Below are positions 10,661 through 22,290 of a stretch of 64,000 nucleotides of DNA, in pieces. A program made the position numbers and the translations under genes. The notes below the pieces were generated by a model. That model saw only the letters and a list, made by a program, of their open reading frames with translations, did no database searches and had not been told where the DNA came from. The stretch's first letter is position 1. Each line of letters starts with the position of its first letter. The DNA is from Tricholoma matsutake (lineage: Eukaryota; Basidiomycota; Agaricomycetes; Agaricales; Tricholomataceae). Location: assembly GCA_026075535.2 (NCBI GenBank), contig AP026538.1, positions 11,222,001 to 11,286,000 of the forward strand. The letters run 5' to 3'.

Positions 10661-13600
10661 TCAGAGGTGGTACCTCCTTTTATATGCCGTCAGGATCTCA
10701 GGGGCATTCTTCAAGTTTGATTCAGGTTCCCATGTGTTTTCAGATGTTGGGTAGTCAACCCATTTCATGAGGTAGCGGTGTGTCTTGCTGTGCTTCTTGT
10801 GTGCAATGATCGCTTCCACTTTGTACTCGTTTTCTCCTTCCACAAGGTCGGGTGGTGGAGTCAGGAAGTTTTGCCCATGAGTGTTGTTCTCATGGTATCA
10901 CATGAGTAAAGCCACATGGAATACCGGGTGGATCTTCCATCTCGGCGGCAGTTTCAATCGGTATGTTGTTCTTGACAGGGCATCTTCAATCATGAAGGGC
11001 CCTTCTTGTTTTGGCACCAATTTTCTCATTGGGTAGCCAATCTTCAGGTTCTTGGAGTCAAGCCATACTTGTTCTCCAACCTTGAACGGTTTGTATCACC
11101 CTTTTGTTCAGGCGGCCATAGCCTGTCTGGCCAGTTCGTGTGCAGCAAGAGCTTCCCTTCTCGCAGAGAGAAGTTCTTGAATTCTCTGTTTGGCAGCCGG
11201 CACATTTGTCTTTTTGTAAGGGGTAAGGATAGCGCATGGTTGATATCCCATCATCAAGTAAAATGGTGAATGTTTTACTGCAGAGTGCATCTTCTGGTTG
11301 TGCACAAATTCTGCCATTGGGAGATAACACTCCCAATCTTTGGGTTTGTTTGAACAGAACATGCAGAGGTAAACCTCTAGCTCTTGGTTTACTCGCTCCG
11401 TTTCTCTGTCAGTCTGGGGGTGATAAGTGGTGCTCATAGATAGCTTGATCCCAAGCAGTCATCTGAGTTCTCGGAAGAGTTTGGACGCAAATCGAGGGTC
11501 TCTGTCTGAGATGATTCTTCTGTGGAGTCCAAATCTTGTGTATACATGGCACAGGTAAAGGTCTGCGGCGCCAAGTGCATCGATTGTCTTTGCGCAAGGG
11601 ATAAAAATTACCCCCTTTGTAAGACCATGGTCTACCATGACCATGATTGAGTCAAATCCATTTATTATGGGCAGGTCTGTAATGAAATCTGTCATTACCA
11701 GCTCAAATGGTCTGCTGGCATTGGATGATATCGGTGTCGGTGGTGGGGTCATTGGGTGTGTGTTGATCTTCATTTGCTGGCATTTTGTGCAGCCTTCAAC
11801 ATACTTCTTTATGAAGTTGGCCATTCCTGGACACCAGTAGTCTCGTTGGATCAGTTCAATCATCTGCCATTGTCCAGGGTGCCCTGTCATGATGCTATCA
11901 TGGTATTTCCATATGATCACTCGGCGGAGCGTTTTGTCCTGTGGCACATAGCATCTGTCTTTGAAAAAGAGCAGGCTGTCTTCAAATTTCCAGTCCTCCA
12001 ATGCAGACTTGATTGGGGGAGTTCCATTGTTTTTCAGGGCTCATAAAGCATCATTTACGAGGTCATCCTTCATTATTGCTGAGACCAGGGCTCCCTGGAG
12101 TTCAGCGTTGATCATTTTCACAAATAATTCATCTGCGAGGATGGTCTTGTCCTTGCTATCAGTGTCTTCTTCAGCTATATGATCTGCTCTCCTCGATAGG
12201 GCATCAGATTGTACCATCTGTGATCCTGGTACATGTTGTAGCTTTAGGTCAAATTGTGACAGGTAGATGCTCCATCTAGCCTGTCATTGGTTCAGTTTCT
12301 GTGCCTGACAGAAGTATGTCATGTTCTTGTGATCGGATAGTACCATCACAGGGAATGGCGTCCCCTGTAGGTAGTGCCTCCATGTTTCCAGCACTTGGAT
12401 TACTCCCAGTAGTTCCCTGTCATATATCTCATAATTTCTTTCTGCTTCATTGAAAGAATGAGAGATGTATCCGCATGGGTGCCAGTCTCCATTGGCATCC
12501 TGTTGTCTGAGTACTGCACCTGTCGCAAATTTTGAGGCATCAGATTCCACCACAAATGGTTTCATTGTGTCTGGCATCAGCAGTACTAGGGCTTCATTGA
12601 ACTTCCTTTTTAGTGCATTGAATGACTGCTGGCAGTTGTTCATCCATTTGAATTTCTGGTTCTTCTTCATCAAACAAAGAAGAACCAAATCATTCAGCGG
12701 TCTGGCCAGATCTGCGAAGTGTCCAATGAATCGTCGATAGAAGTTTCCGAATCCTAGGAAGGATCTTACATCCTTCACTGTCTTTGGCGTGGGCCAGTCC
12801 TTGATCCCAACCAGTCTTGTGTTGTCCATTGCAAGTTCGTTGGGCCTGATGATCATGCCCAAGAAGTTGACTTCTTGCATGTTGAACTTGCACTTCTCTA
12901 TTTTCAGGTAGAGATCGCATTGTCATAGTCATTCGAGGACCCTTTTGGTCCTTGTCCTGTGTTCTTCTTCCATCTTTGAGAAGATCAGGATGTCGTCCAT
13001 ATAGATGATGAGCCATCCTTCATCTAGCATGTCTCAGAAGAGATCATTCATCATGGCCTGGAATGTTGCCAGTGAGTTGCACAGCCAAAAGAACATCACC
13101 ATTGGCTCAAATAGCCCTCGGTTAGTCTTGAATGCTGCCTTCCACTTGTCTCCTTTCTTTATCCATACATTATGATATCCCCATTGAATATCAATTTTCA
13201 TGAAAGATTTCACTCCCTTCAGCTTGTCCAAGAGGTCTCCAATCAGTGGCAGGGGGTAGTTGTTTCAGATCGTTCCTTCATTCAGATAGCAATAGTCTTG
13301 GCAAGGTCACAGAGTGTCAGAGTCCTTCTTTGACACAAAGAAGAACGGGGATGCCATGGGTGATTTTGATGGTTGGATGTATCCTTTCTCCAGGTTTTTG
13401 TCTAGAAACTCGTTGAGTTTCTCTTGTTCCTTCAGTGTCAGTGGGTATACTTTGCAATCCTTTGGTACAAAGCCTTCCTTTAAGTCGATTGCATGATCCC
13501 ACGGTCTTGATTCCAGGAATCGTTCAGATGCAGCTTTCTCAAATACCTGTCTGTATTTCTGGTATTCCAGTGGCAGTAGGTCATCCAGGGTCTGTTTGCT

Positions 13601-14990
13601 GGCCTCCCTCCCCTCATCTTGCTCATGCGTGAGTTGCTGGGAAATGGATGTCTTTGCTCTGATCCATGTGCTCTTTGAGAATATATATCGTGGGGAGTCC
13701 TTGGCTTTTGTAATCCTGGAGATTGTGTTCATTTTCCATATGTACATATGGGTCAGTCCTCGGTGTTCCTTGGTCAGGGGTGGTTCTTCTGGTGGTTTGA
13801 ATATGCCAATGACCAGTTCTCCTCATACGTATGCAATCAGGAGGTCTGTCACATCTTGTTTGTGGGTTTCTCCCATTGCTCGTATTTCCATGCCAGTGTC
13901 TGCCAGTAGTTCCTCATCTGGTACTTCTTTGACCTTTACTTGAGGGGGAGTCTCCCTGGGCACAGGTACTTCAGCATTGATGGTACTGTGATCTGGGGTC
14001 CTAATATCGTGGGATGGAGTAGTCCCTTGTCAAGGGTTGTTTGTCCTGTTTTGTGGTGTCATTTTCATGTTCCTTTTGCCGGTGCTTCCCTCCACTGTGG
14101 AGGTTAGCAATTCTTTCATCTTTTGCAAGATTCATTGTGTCCTGTCACATTCATTGTATTTGCCCTTCTCCAGTTGTTCTTTCTTCTGGTTTTCTCAGGT
14201 CTTGGCAAAGGCACATCTTGCTGCTTCAAGGTTCCTCTCTTCTTTAGGAGTACCCCTGTTCTTAGTCTTTGCGATGGCTTTCTGGACTGAATTCAGTTCT
14301 TTTGCTTTCTTTTCAGAAAGCCTTTCCTTTGTCTTTGCCATGGCCAGTCATGCTTGGGCAAGGTTTCTCTCCTTCTCTTCGGAGAGCCTCTGTCTTGTCT
14401 TGCCTACAATGCATCAAATTTGTGCCATTCTGTCATTGAGTGCCTCCCTTTCAGTGTTGACCCTGGGGAGGTTTAGGGTGTTCAGGAGGGCCTGTTCAGC
14501 TCTTCTTGTCTTCTCCAAGATTCGTTGGATTTTAGCCCATTGTTCTTTGTCTTGGAACTCAAGAGTTCCCTTCTTCCAGTCGATGATTGGGTTTACCTCC
14601 CACAGCCATGACAGGCCCAGGATTACTGATTCCTTGCCTAGTCCAGCAACTAGGTATTCCATTGGGTAGTTCCTTCTGTTGATATGGAGCTTCCCCTTAA
14701 TGTATCTCATGATTGTTCCCTGCTTATTTGGGGTTCCATCCACATTTGTGGCCCAGATGGTATGGCCTAAGGGATATGTTCTGATCCCTTCTCATTCGAT
14801 GAAGTTTGAGTCAATAAAGACTCCTCCTGCTCCAGAGTCGAGGAGTGCGTTCATTGCGATGTCTTTCCCATTGTCTGACTCAGCTACCCAAATAGACAGG
14901 TGCATAGATTGTCTATTCATGGTAGCTAAGAGTACAGATCCTATGGAGACTTCAGCAGTGACTGGCGTCATATCAGGCCGCTGTTCTAAA
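10661..14990 (-). pseudogene. Ty3/gypsy pol polyprotein (PR-RT-RH-IN-chromodomain), broken
   Basis: The protease motif LLDSGAGGVFID lies near 14826-14850 and ILGLSWLWEVNPIIDW follows. A coiled-coil repeat region (14200-14415) and an acidic linker lead to the RT, which begins near 13520 (LEKGYIQPSKSPMASPFFF) and has the YMDDILIF active site near 12990. RNase H covers about 12600-12280 ([16 protein letters not shown]). The integrase has a zinc-binding region (KYHDSIMTGHPG...CTKCQQMK) and catalytic D (MVMVDHG), D (IISDRDPRF) and E (RETERVNQELE). The chromodomain (10661-10843) reads YKVEAIIAHKKHSKTHRYL. TGA stops at Arg positions and a few frameshifts inactivate it. Confidence 0.9.
14200..14415 (-). 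repeat. Three imperfect coiled-coil repeats between PR and RT
   Basis: About 70-bp units encode variants of a 23-residue Lys/Glu-rich segment: GKTRQRLSEEKERNLAQA, AKTKERLSEKKAKELNSV and AKTKNRGTPKEERNLEAA. They look like an internally duplicated coiled coil in the linker of pol. This is unusual, because the PR-RT linker of fungal chromoviruses is normally short and unstructured. Confidence 0.65.
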
Positions 14991-15885
14991 AACCCAATTC
15001 CTCCATGAGGTTGAGGGCTTGCTCTTTCTCTTCTTCGTCCAGTTCATCCAGCATTGTGTGGATCTTCTGGTAGGTGTCCACCCCAGTCTTTTTCTGGGTG
15101 AAGTGGTTTCGGTAGGGAGGGGGTGCTGACCCCATCTGGGTGGGGCTTTTCCCATCCTTGTGGTCGGACAATCGGTGTCCTGGTTGGTGACAGATGAAAC
15201 ACAATCTCTTTTGGAGGTGTTCCACACATTTTTTGTTCATCAGTTGGTTGATGTCAAGAGAGGGCTGTCCTTTCTTTGTCATTTCTTTTGTCTTCTGGTT
15301 CTGCCTGGTCTTTCCCAGGATTGCCATGGCCCATTTCAATTGGCCTTCATACTTCGAAGCTGCCTTTATCCAGCCTTTGAGAGTGTTGGGTACTGTCTCC
15401 ATTGTGTGTACCCTCTTCAGTAATTTGGGGTGCAGTCTGTCCATGAAGTACTCGATCATGGCTGCATCTTCAGTGATTCCCGTCCTGTCTTTCAGGATGC
15501 AGAAGTTTGCCACATATTCTTCGAGGTTCCCTGAACCTTGTTTGAGATTCTTAGTCTCTGTCTTTGCCATTCCAGCATCGTCGATTGGTGAGAAGGCTTC
15601 TAGGACCTTCTGTCAGAAGTCTGCATATTCTCTGAGTCCCTCAGATTGGTGTTGGTTGACAAATGCCTGCACCCAGGCAGCTGCAGTCCCTCCATTCATG
15701 AAGGACAGCATGAAGATGATCTTCTTGTCATTCATGTCGTAGACCTGGTCATTGATTTGCAGGTACAGGTCTATCTCCTGCAGGAACTTGGCAGTCTTGG
15801 TCCACTCTCCTGAAAAGTCTGTGGGTGATTGGATTCGAATGTCCTTTGCAGACATCATTGGTGTGGTTGTGGCGGGTTCAGACAT
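14986..15885 (-). pseudogene. Ty3/gypsy gag of copy 2
   Basis: Starts at MSEPATTTPMMSAKD. Capsid-type sequence follows (FLQEIDLYLQINDQVYDMND, FMNGGTAAAWVQAF), and after one TGA (near 15613) it continues in the same frame with LKQGSGNLEEYVANF and MDRLHPKLLKRV. The zinc knuckle is CFICHQPGHRLSDH, with the last Cys replaced by His. A single C-to-T change at Arg explains the stop. The product would be the structural protein of the particle. Confidence 0.85.
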
Positions 15886-16188
15886 CTTGTTATAGAGGTC
15901 GTCAATTTCATCTGTTAGGAAGTGGGTGGATGTTTCGGGTGGGGGTGTGTGTGGTTGTTCAAAGTCTTTGTCGGTGAGGAAATCTCCTTGTTGTCTTTCG
16001 GTTGATCTGTAGAACCAACACTGTGCTGGGGTCGAGTAACAGACTAGTCTTCTGTTGTATCGGTACCAAGATGAACCTGGCTGTGGTTCTGCTTCTCTTG
16101 GTGGTCGGTCTGGGGTTTGTCTAGACCCAGGTCATTGTGGTGTGTTTCAAGACATATTGCCTACACCTAGGTAGGTGGGCTAGCAGAC

Positions 16189-16199
16189 AGTTTAGATCT
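16189..16199 (-). other. Self-priming primer-binding site, copy 2
   Basis: Two bases inside the 5' LTR lies AGTTTAGATCT (plus-strand reading). Its exact inverse AGATCTAAACT is in the LTR at 16427-16437, so the transcript's 5' end could fold back and pair over 11 nt, as known for Tf1. No tRNA-type TGG site is seen after the LTR. Confidence 0.65.
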
Positions 16200-16201
16200 T
16201 A

Positions 16202-16833
16202 TGTTAAGGGCAAAGCCTCAACTGCTCAATCTAGTTGATGTTGTTTGACGAGGTGCTTCCTCGACAAGTCATTTGGCACTAGTCTTACTTGGAGCATCTG
16301 AAATAAGATGGATAGTGCACTCTAGCAGGCCTTCTGCATAGAGTTGTTTGGGTTCACACACTAAGGGGCTTCCTTAGTGGTTTCGAGTAAGTTCGCAAGT
16401 TCACAAGTTAAGGCTGTAGATTGCCTAGATCTAAACTAAGGACATCCCTACTACGAGTTGCAGTACTTATACTAAGAGGGAGGTCCTTATTGTCCAATCA
16501 GAAAGGTAGATGTGTATCAGGTAAGAATAGAAACAATAAGCCTCATGCCTTGCATGAGGCATCCAATGTCACAGATCCAATGTCATGGACCTCATGTCAA
16601 AGGGCTGTCGTATCACAGCATGTGTGGGAATGGGTTCGGGTGCATGGAGTCACCATGCATCAAGGGTGCCTTCCATGGGAAGGGGATCAAATGCATGTTG
16701 TCGGCATGTGTCATGTGTGTGTCTGGTGTCAAGGGCATGCTCTAAGCATGAATCAGGAGTGCCTCCTTCTGGAGGGGATCGTCGGGTACGTTGGGTCAGT
16801 CGGGTTCCATGAGTTACAAGGAAAATTGTAACA
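16202..16833 (-). repeat. 5' LTR of chromovirus copy 2
   Basis: 632 bp, with the same ends as 8840-9478. If the self-priming match marks the RNA start, U3 would be 16833-16438 and R-U5 16437-16202. Confidence 0.95.
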
Positions 16834-17165
16834 TCTATTGTGGAGCCAGATGACAAGGAGGCAGATCATCTTTGTGATAAGTACTGTAGAAAAGTTGATA
16901 TCTGCATAATTACTATTAGTCTTGATCTAACAATAACAATGTAGCACTTACCTGTGGGAGAATTAGAAGCTCTAGAACATTTTGGTGATGGGCTTGTGGA
17001 TGATGATTGCTGCTTCCCCTTTGCCAGTTGTGAAACAGGCCATTTATCCTGTTTCTCATGCTTCAAACGGGTAGAACCATCAACATACTGTCCTGGCTGT
17101 TCAACACCATTGATGAAGATGGTTTTTGTGCTACAAATTGTGCAGTTACATATGACTGGAGGCAT
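16834..17165 (-). pseudogene. Tnp2-like transposase, N-terminal portion
   Basis: Starts MPPVICNCTICSTK, a Cys-rich opening seen at the N-terminus of many mushroom Tnp2-type transposases, and continues GQYVDGSTRLKHEKQDKW. It then meets a probable intron and the chromovirus insertion at 16833. The rest of the gene resumes at 8839. Together the two parts describe one gene split by an 8-kb retrotransposon. The family name is from pattern recognition only. Confidence 0.6.
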
Positions 17166-17424
17166 GGTGAACTTGATGAAGCCTCAGTGAAGGAAAAGAG
17201 GGGGAAAGAATGACAGTTGTTTTGAACCATTTTAATAGAAACATCAAAATTGGTTGCTATTGTAACTGATGCACATCCTCTAACCATCCCATGCGACAGT
17301 CTGATGCCTGTCACCATAGTCACTATCATGAACCTATTGATTTAAACAGATATTTGTTCATAAAAGGAAGCATCAATCCAAGTGCTCAATTTGGTAGGAT
17401 TATGTAACAAGGTACAAACTCCAG

Positions 17425-17962
17425 TCAACCATGAGTCAACCGCAAGTCAACTGCCTCAGAACTTGCCCATTGTGTAAGCTTGGCAATGTGGTGTGTGATT
17501 TGGTCATATGAGAGGAGTTCACTGTTGGGATGTGCAATTTTGATAGCATTGATAGAGTCTGTGTAAGCTTGCTGCGATGAATTGAGCTGTGCTAGAAATA
17601 AATGCAAACATAGTAAAATGTCCTTGTCATCATCTTCATCAAGATGTAAAGGTTCCAAAAGAGGGTTTGAAAGTGTGTACACCTCATCATCCATCAGATC
17701 TCCATTGTCAAGCAAAGCATGTTTCAGTGCTTCAATGAACTCTTGCGCTATTTGTACATTATCAATACAAGAAAAAGTTGTGGGAGTTTCATCTGGATCT
17801 GTGTTGTTTGGTGCCACTGCAGCAGGATTCAGGGTAGTCATGTCATCTACAAGGCTACTGGGGCCAACAGATGTGCTGGAGCCAGCATGGTTCGGAGATG
17901 TGGCAGGTGGAGGATCCTGCGTTTGTTCAGGACAATTGAAAGTGATGTTGTTTGGTTGCTGT
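17425..17962 (-). pseudogene. Unrecognised exon or ORF upstream of the Tnp2-like gene
   Basis: A minus-strand frame of about 180 codons, probably an exon: a splice acceptor (TATAACAG on the minus strand) sits just upstream of its opening INNITFNCPEQTQDPP-like sequence. It continues MTTLNPAAVAPNNTDPDE, an acidic stretch with EPLHLDEDDDKDILLCL, and ends ASSEAVDLRLTHG. I do not recognise the product. The composition is protein-like, not low-complexity. It could be the first ORF of the same transposon or a separate gene fragment. Confidence 0.45.
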
Positions 17963-18108
17963 TATAGGAAGTTATGCGGTATGCATAGATAATGTACGAG
18001 CACATACCAAAATGCCATCAGGTTCAATCGAGCTCTCCATCAGGCCATTTCACTCCACACATTCTATGTGTGGGCACTTTTCAGGTGGTCATCCGATACC
18101 ATCACATC

Positions 18109-19139
18109 TAGTGATGTGCAGGGCCTGGCTTGGCTTGAGTTGCCTCAGGCTTTGATATATTGTGAGCTGGGCCTTGGTACCAGGCTCAGGCTCAGCTCGG
18201 CTTGGCTCAGGCTTAGGCTGGGGCTTGAGGAGGGGATTTGAGAAACTGGTAATGAATGTCAATATAACAATAGAAATCCATCGAAAAGTCATAAATATGA
18301 GAAGTTATGGACATTAATATACTTGCTACAACTCTAATGCCAATGTTATGTTGTCATAGAACTGGGAGTTGCCAGATATCCATCAATGATGCACTTCAAC
18401 ATGACTCGTCTGCATCTTCAGCTTCAAGGATGCAATGTAAGTCAGTTTTTCACTCTTCTTATCGCTAATACTAACTTATATATATTTTTCCCATCCAGAT
18501 TGTTCTATTTCTCTATAATGACAATAGTTCAAGACTATGCAAATGGAATGTGTGTCAAACACATAATATATCACGAAGTGATGCATTAGAGGTGCTGGGA
18601 GACCTGTGAAGCAGGATACCTGCAAGGTACGCACACAGTAATCCCTATAACACTGCCTACCCACTGACCACACTATGAAATAAGGCTGTGTCACCACATC
18701 ACCACAGGACAACAGAATTGCGGGCACTAACTGAGTTATGCACTCATGATGCAGCGGATGACATGTCTGCTGGTCTGCATCACTTGCATGGATTAGGACA
18801 CAATGTTTCTCGTGGGCTTGACTTTGCGTCACTCATCACTGTGCTCCTCGCTTGTGCTGCCCCTCACTCCAACCTCATCTGAGCAGCTCCTGTAAGCCAG
18901 ACAGCAAGCAATTGTTTGCTGCTGTACAGCAGGAGCTTCCAATGGACAAAGGGAGGAGTAGAGATGGTGCATGATGATCCTCACTGATCACAGACACAAA
19001 GCCAGGGCTTAAGGGCTTCAGAAACATCGAGCTGAGCCCTGAGCCCTACCAAGCCTGCTCCAAGGCTCAGCTCGGCTCAGGCTTCTAGGGCTCAGCAGCT
19101 GGGGCTTGAGGGCTTTGGGCTGAGCCCTGCACATCACTA
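18109..19139. mobile_element. hAT-like non-autonomous DNA element (MITE-like)
   Basis: The ends are perfect 16-bp inverted repeats, TAGTGATGTGCAGGGC, and subterminal blocks of GGCTCAGGCT/GGCTTGG repeats continue the inverted symmetry. The flanks ATCACATC (18101-18108) and ATCACATT (19140-19147) form an 8-bp target duplication with one C/T difference. An 8-bp duplication and the TAGTG start fit the hAT superfamily. No transposase is encoded; internal ORFs are short and unconvincing. Confidence 0.85.
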
Positions 19140-19547
19140 ATCACATTGTCCCAGTTCTCTTGCTGCGCTGGAAGAAGCTTGTCCTGTTGACGACTCACAA
19201 TACTGTCGGTGACTATAGTAAGTTGCCTTGGATACAGCCTTTGTTGTCTTGCGAAACCATGGGCAATCACAGTAGTATTGCCTTTGCTTGCCACGCTGAG
19301 TATGTCACATCATCAATCTGGGGGAGTTCACTAGAGGGGAGCTTGACACAGAAATTGAGTGAAGTTGACTTGATTGCAAAATGTAGATTACATCGAACAA
19401 GGTGTTGATAAACTACATTTGATGACATTGGATGATATCACAGTATAAGATGTGAAGATGTTGAGCTTTCATTTGAAATGGCTTGCTTGGTTTTATTTGG
19501 CTTGAATCAGCTTGATCTGGCTCAACCAACTTTTCGCTGGGCATAAG

Positions 19548-19630
19548 TGTCAGTAGTCTAATGGTTAAATGTTGGCTCATGTGTGCTTAGTAGCTGTACA
19601 ATTGTGAAGTTTTGAGTTCAATCCTGGCAT
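19548..19630 (+). repeat. tRNA-like sequence (SINE-type)
   Basis: A box-like TAGTCTAATGGTTAAATG and B box-like GAGTTCAATCC are spaced as in a tRNA. The outer TGTCAG (19548-19553) can pair with CTGGCA (19624-19629). The anticodon arm does not fold convincingly, so this is a tRNA-derived repeat rather than a working tRNA gene. Confidence 0.5.
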
Positions 19631-19734
19631 GTTGTATTTTTCTGAATAGGGAAATGTTGACTTTTTTTCTCACAATGTAACTGACAAATCCTCAGACACC
19701 CATCTCAGTTTGAATTCGTCCATCTAATCTCCAT

Positions 19735-20870
19735 ATGGGTGATGACTTTCTTGATTTGGCATCTGTCCCGCATTTTGTCGAAGCAGACTGGATTGGCCTT
19801 GGGAGATGGTATTCAACAACCAATACACCTTATGAGATACATCGGGCTAAGCAGAACCTACTACAAATCCCAGTAACTGAGGAAGCACATTTCCCTCTTC
19901 CCAGTTTATCAGTAACTCAGTTCCTCCAACTCAACCTATCCCCACAATCTGCCAAGATAATCATTACATGACTGCAGACATGGTTCAGTTCCAATAAGCC
20001 ATGCACTGGTACTGCAGTTCTGATGTCAAGGCCTATCCCACCAAAACATTTCTTAGAGATCTCAACTTTGATGCCCTGGTGCATATGTGACACTCACATC
20101 AAACACACCAAGCTGCCAAGGGAGTAAGAGCTAAACTCTCACAAGATGTTCCAGACAGTGACAAGAAGAAGACAACAACTCTGAAGAAACAGATTATTAC
20201 TCATTTCCACAAGGCATTGAGGGAGTCATGGCTGTTGACATGGGGTATGAATGTTCAGCCCGATGGCAGGCGCCTGTGTGAGGGGCACACAGCAGCAAGA
20301 TTGATGGATCAACAGTAGATCCACTTCCAAGTGGCAATGCTGCGAACACTGCTGTGACTGCATCTGCATTAGCAAAGCAGGTGGAACAAATGTCTGCCAC
20401 TGAGCTCCATACTAACTAGTGATATTCTTACCTAGGTAGCTGCTCAACGCAAAAAGATATTCACACAGGCCAAGGTTCCTCTCCTCAACAAAGTAATTGA
20501 TGGAAGAGTGACCATCCTCAGGCCACTCAAGCTTGGAGATTATGGGATTATATTCATGGACACAGGTCTTCACATTGGCTGAGGTATGTCACAGTGTTTC
20601 TCATTCTGAATGACAACTTACCTAGTCACTCAAGTGATTGCATTATACTCAAAGACTGGCAGCAAAAATGGCAAACATGAATCTGTATCAGATTCTTCTA
20701 GCATCTGTGCAGTCTCAAATGTTGCTGTCCAAATCTTTGAGCATATGCATGCACACCAATTTTGCTCTATTCCTGAGGCAACATCACTCTTGCAAACAAG
20801 CCAGTTTGCTTTGTTCGGCTCACATTCATTCCTCTGTCTGCTCTCTGTCATGCAGGTGTTCCCCCCCTCC
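19735..20870 (+). pseudogene. Decayed multi-exon gene of unknown family
   Basis: Plus-strand coding pieces in changing frames with intron-like gaps: VPHFVEADWIGLGRWYS, VRAKLSQDVPDSDKKK, VDPLPSGNAANTAVTASALA, IFTQAKVPLLNKVIDGRVTI followed by LRPLKLGDYGIIFMDTG, and after an intron VIALYSKTGSKNGKH and VQIFEHMHAHQFCSIP. The style resembles proteins carried by mushroom transposons, but I cannot name the family. The stops are mostly TGA. No intact product is expected. Confidence 0.5.
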
Positions 20871-20934
20871 ACCCAGTCATCTTCAATTCCTCTCTCTCGT
20901 TGTCAGCATTTTGTCGCATCTGTGACCTACCATT

Positions 20935-21450
20935 CCATGAGCAGTTGCTCATGGTGGCAGTGTGCACTGGCTTGTTCCGTGGTGTTGTGAGTGTCTGTGG
21001 CTCCCTAGCATCGTCCTCCATCTGCAGTACCCCTCCATCCCCCCATCCCCCTGTCACTCTCGCACCCTGAGTCCACCCCATGAGTAGTTACTCGTGGCAG
21101 AGGTTGGGGGCGCTGCTGGGGTGGTGGTGGTGGCCATGGCTGTGATCCTCCTTATTGTCGTCTTCCTTTCCACAGCATCAGTTCATTGGGGTGTGGCCTT
21201 CATCCTCTTGGCCCTGGTTGTTGTTGTTGTTGTTTTTGTCAGCTGTCTCCATTGTTATCAGGTAATGGTGGTGCTGGGTTTGTGGTTGATCTAGGGGTGG
21301 GTGTGAGTCACAGTTGGGGGTAGATGGGAATAGGGGGCGTATCTGGCAGGCCGCTCCTTGGGTCTCCTGACACCCTTCTGTAGTTTCCTATGCCCAAATG
21401 AGAGCCTCACATCTGATTTGGATGGGGAGGAGGGTGGTGTTGCATTGTGT
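20935..21450. repeat. Palindromic repeat block, copy A
   Basis: Contains CCATGAGCAGTTGCTCATGG (20935-20954) and a variant at 21078-21097. It shares the pyrimidine-rich surroundings and a GATGGGGAGGAGGG block with 31480-32220. It seems to be a partial second copy of that sequence. Confidence 0.65.
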
Positions 21451-22290
21451 GCATTGTCGGCTTTTGTCAAGCTGAAAACACTGTAACCTAGGACAAAGAA
21501 CATTTTACTAGTGATAGTTAAAGAGAAACAAACAAAAAATGTACTATTTCAATGGTTGGAAGTCGACATGGTAGCTCTAGTGAGAATACAAGTTATGATC
21601 TAGAAAAGGAGAAAAGGATATTATTAGTAGTGAAAAGAACAAGAAAAGGAGGAGAAATATGTAGGGAACCTTTTAATTACTTACTAGGGGGAGTATGCGT
21701 GTGGAGGGGTGGTAATAACAACGTTGATCGAGTTCGATATCGATCATTGATAATCGTCAGTGGTCATGGTTGTCAGTCATGTTCCCATGGTCTCAACACT
21801 TTGCAACTACTAATACTTGACTACTACTACTCGCATTTTTTGTGTGCAATAAGAATTTGTAGTACATAGCAAGTATGTAGTGTGTCAGACCATTAAACCA
21901 TGTAACTATCTATATACCATTTAACTACTGTATACGTGGCTTTGGTGAGAAGGGGGTATACATAAACGTAAACATATATGGTATAATCAAGTTTAAAATC
22001 CATTTACACAAGTCCAATGACAAAAGTTTTTGAACGACGCAAGATGATTGCACCGTGTGCCTACCATATGCTTTACGGACACTGCTGATGGCACCACGTG
22101 CCCGCTGTAATGCTTTACAATCACAAACAGTTCTCGCAGAACTGTTTTTCTGTTCCGCTGTCTTACTCCTATTTACTAGTACAGTAGTGTCTTTACCAGT
22201 AAGACACCCCTTTTCCTGGGGTTTCCTCTTGCTGTCTCACTCCTACTACAGAGTAGTTTTTTGTTCTTTGAATCTAACATTGTTCCTCAT
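21451..22290. other. AT-rich stretch without a gene; one hairpin
   Basis: No coding signal seen. A perfect 10-bp-stem hairpin, AAACAGTTCT-CGC-AGAACTGTTT, lies at 22125-22147, about 140 bp before the DIRS gag start, and is followed by a T run. Whether it is part of the DIRS terminus is unknown. Confidence 0.5.

Larger units (their letters stand above)
8840..16833 (-). mobile_element. Ty3/gypsy chromovirus, copy 2 (full length, minus strand)
   Basis: A complete element of 7,994 bp with LTRs at 8840-9478 and 16202-16833 and the perfect target duplication TCTAT (8835-8839 and 16834-16838). Reading leftwards the order is 5' LTR, primer site, a 300-bp leader with no feature seen, gag (15885-14986), protease, a coiled-coil linker, RT, RNase H, integrase, chromodomain (to 10661), a third ORF (10612-9629) and the 3' LTR. 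It is inserted in the Tnp2-like gene. Many TGA stops make it inactive. The LTRs are close but differ mainly at CpG sites. Confidence 0.95.

Noticed and set aside
14037..14669. 210-codon plus-strand ORF
   Set aside because: Shadow of the coiled-coil part of chromovirus pol on the minus strand.
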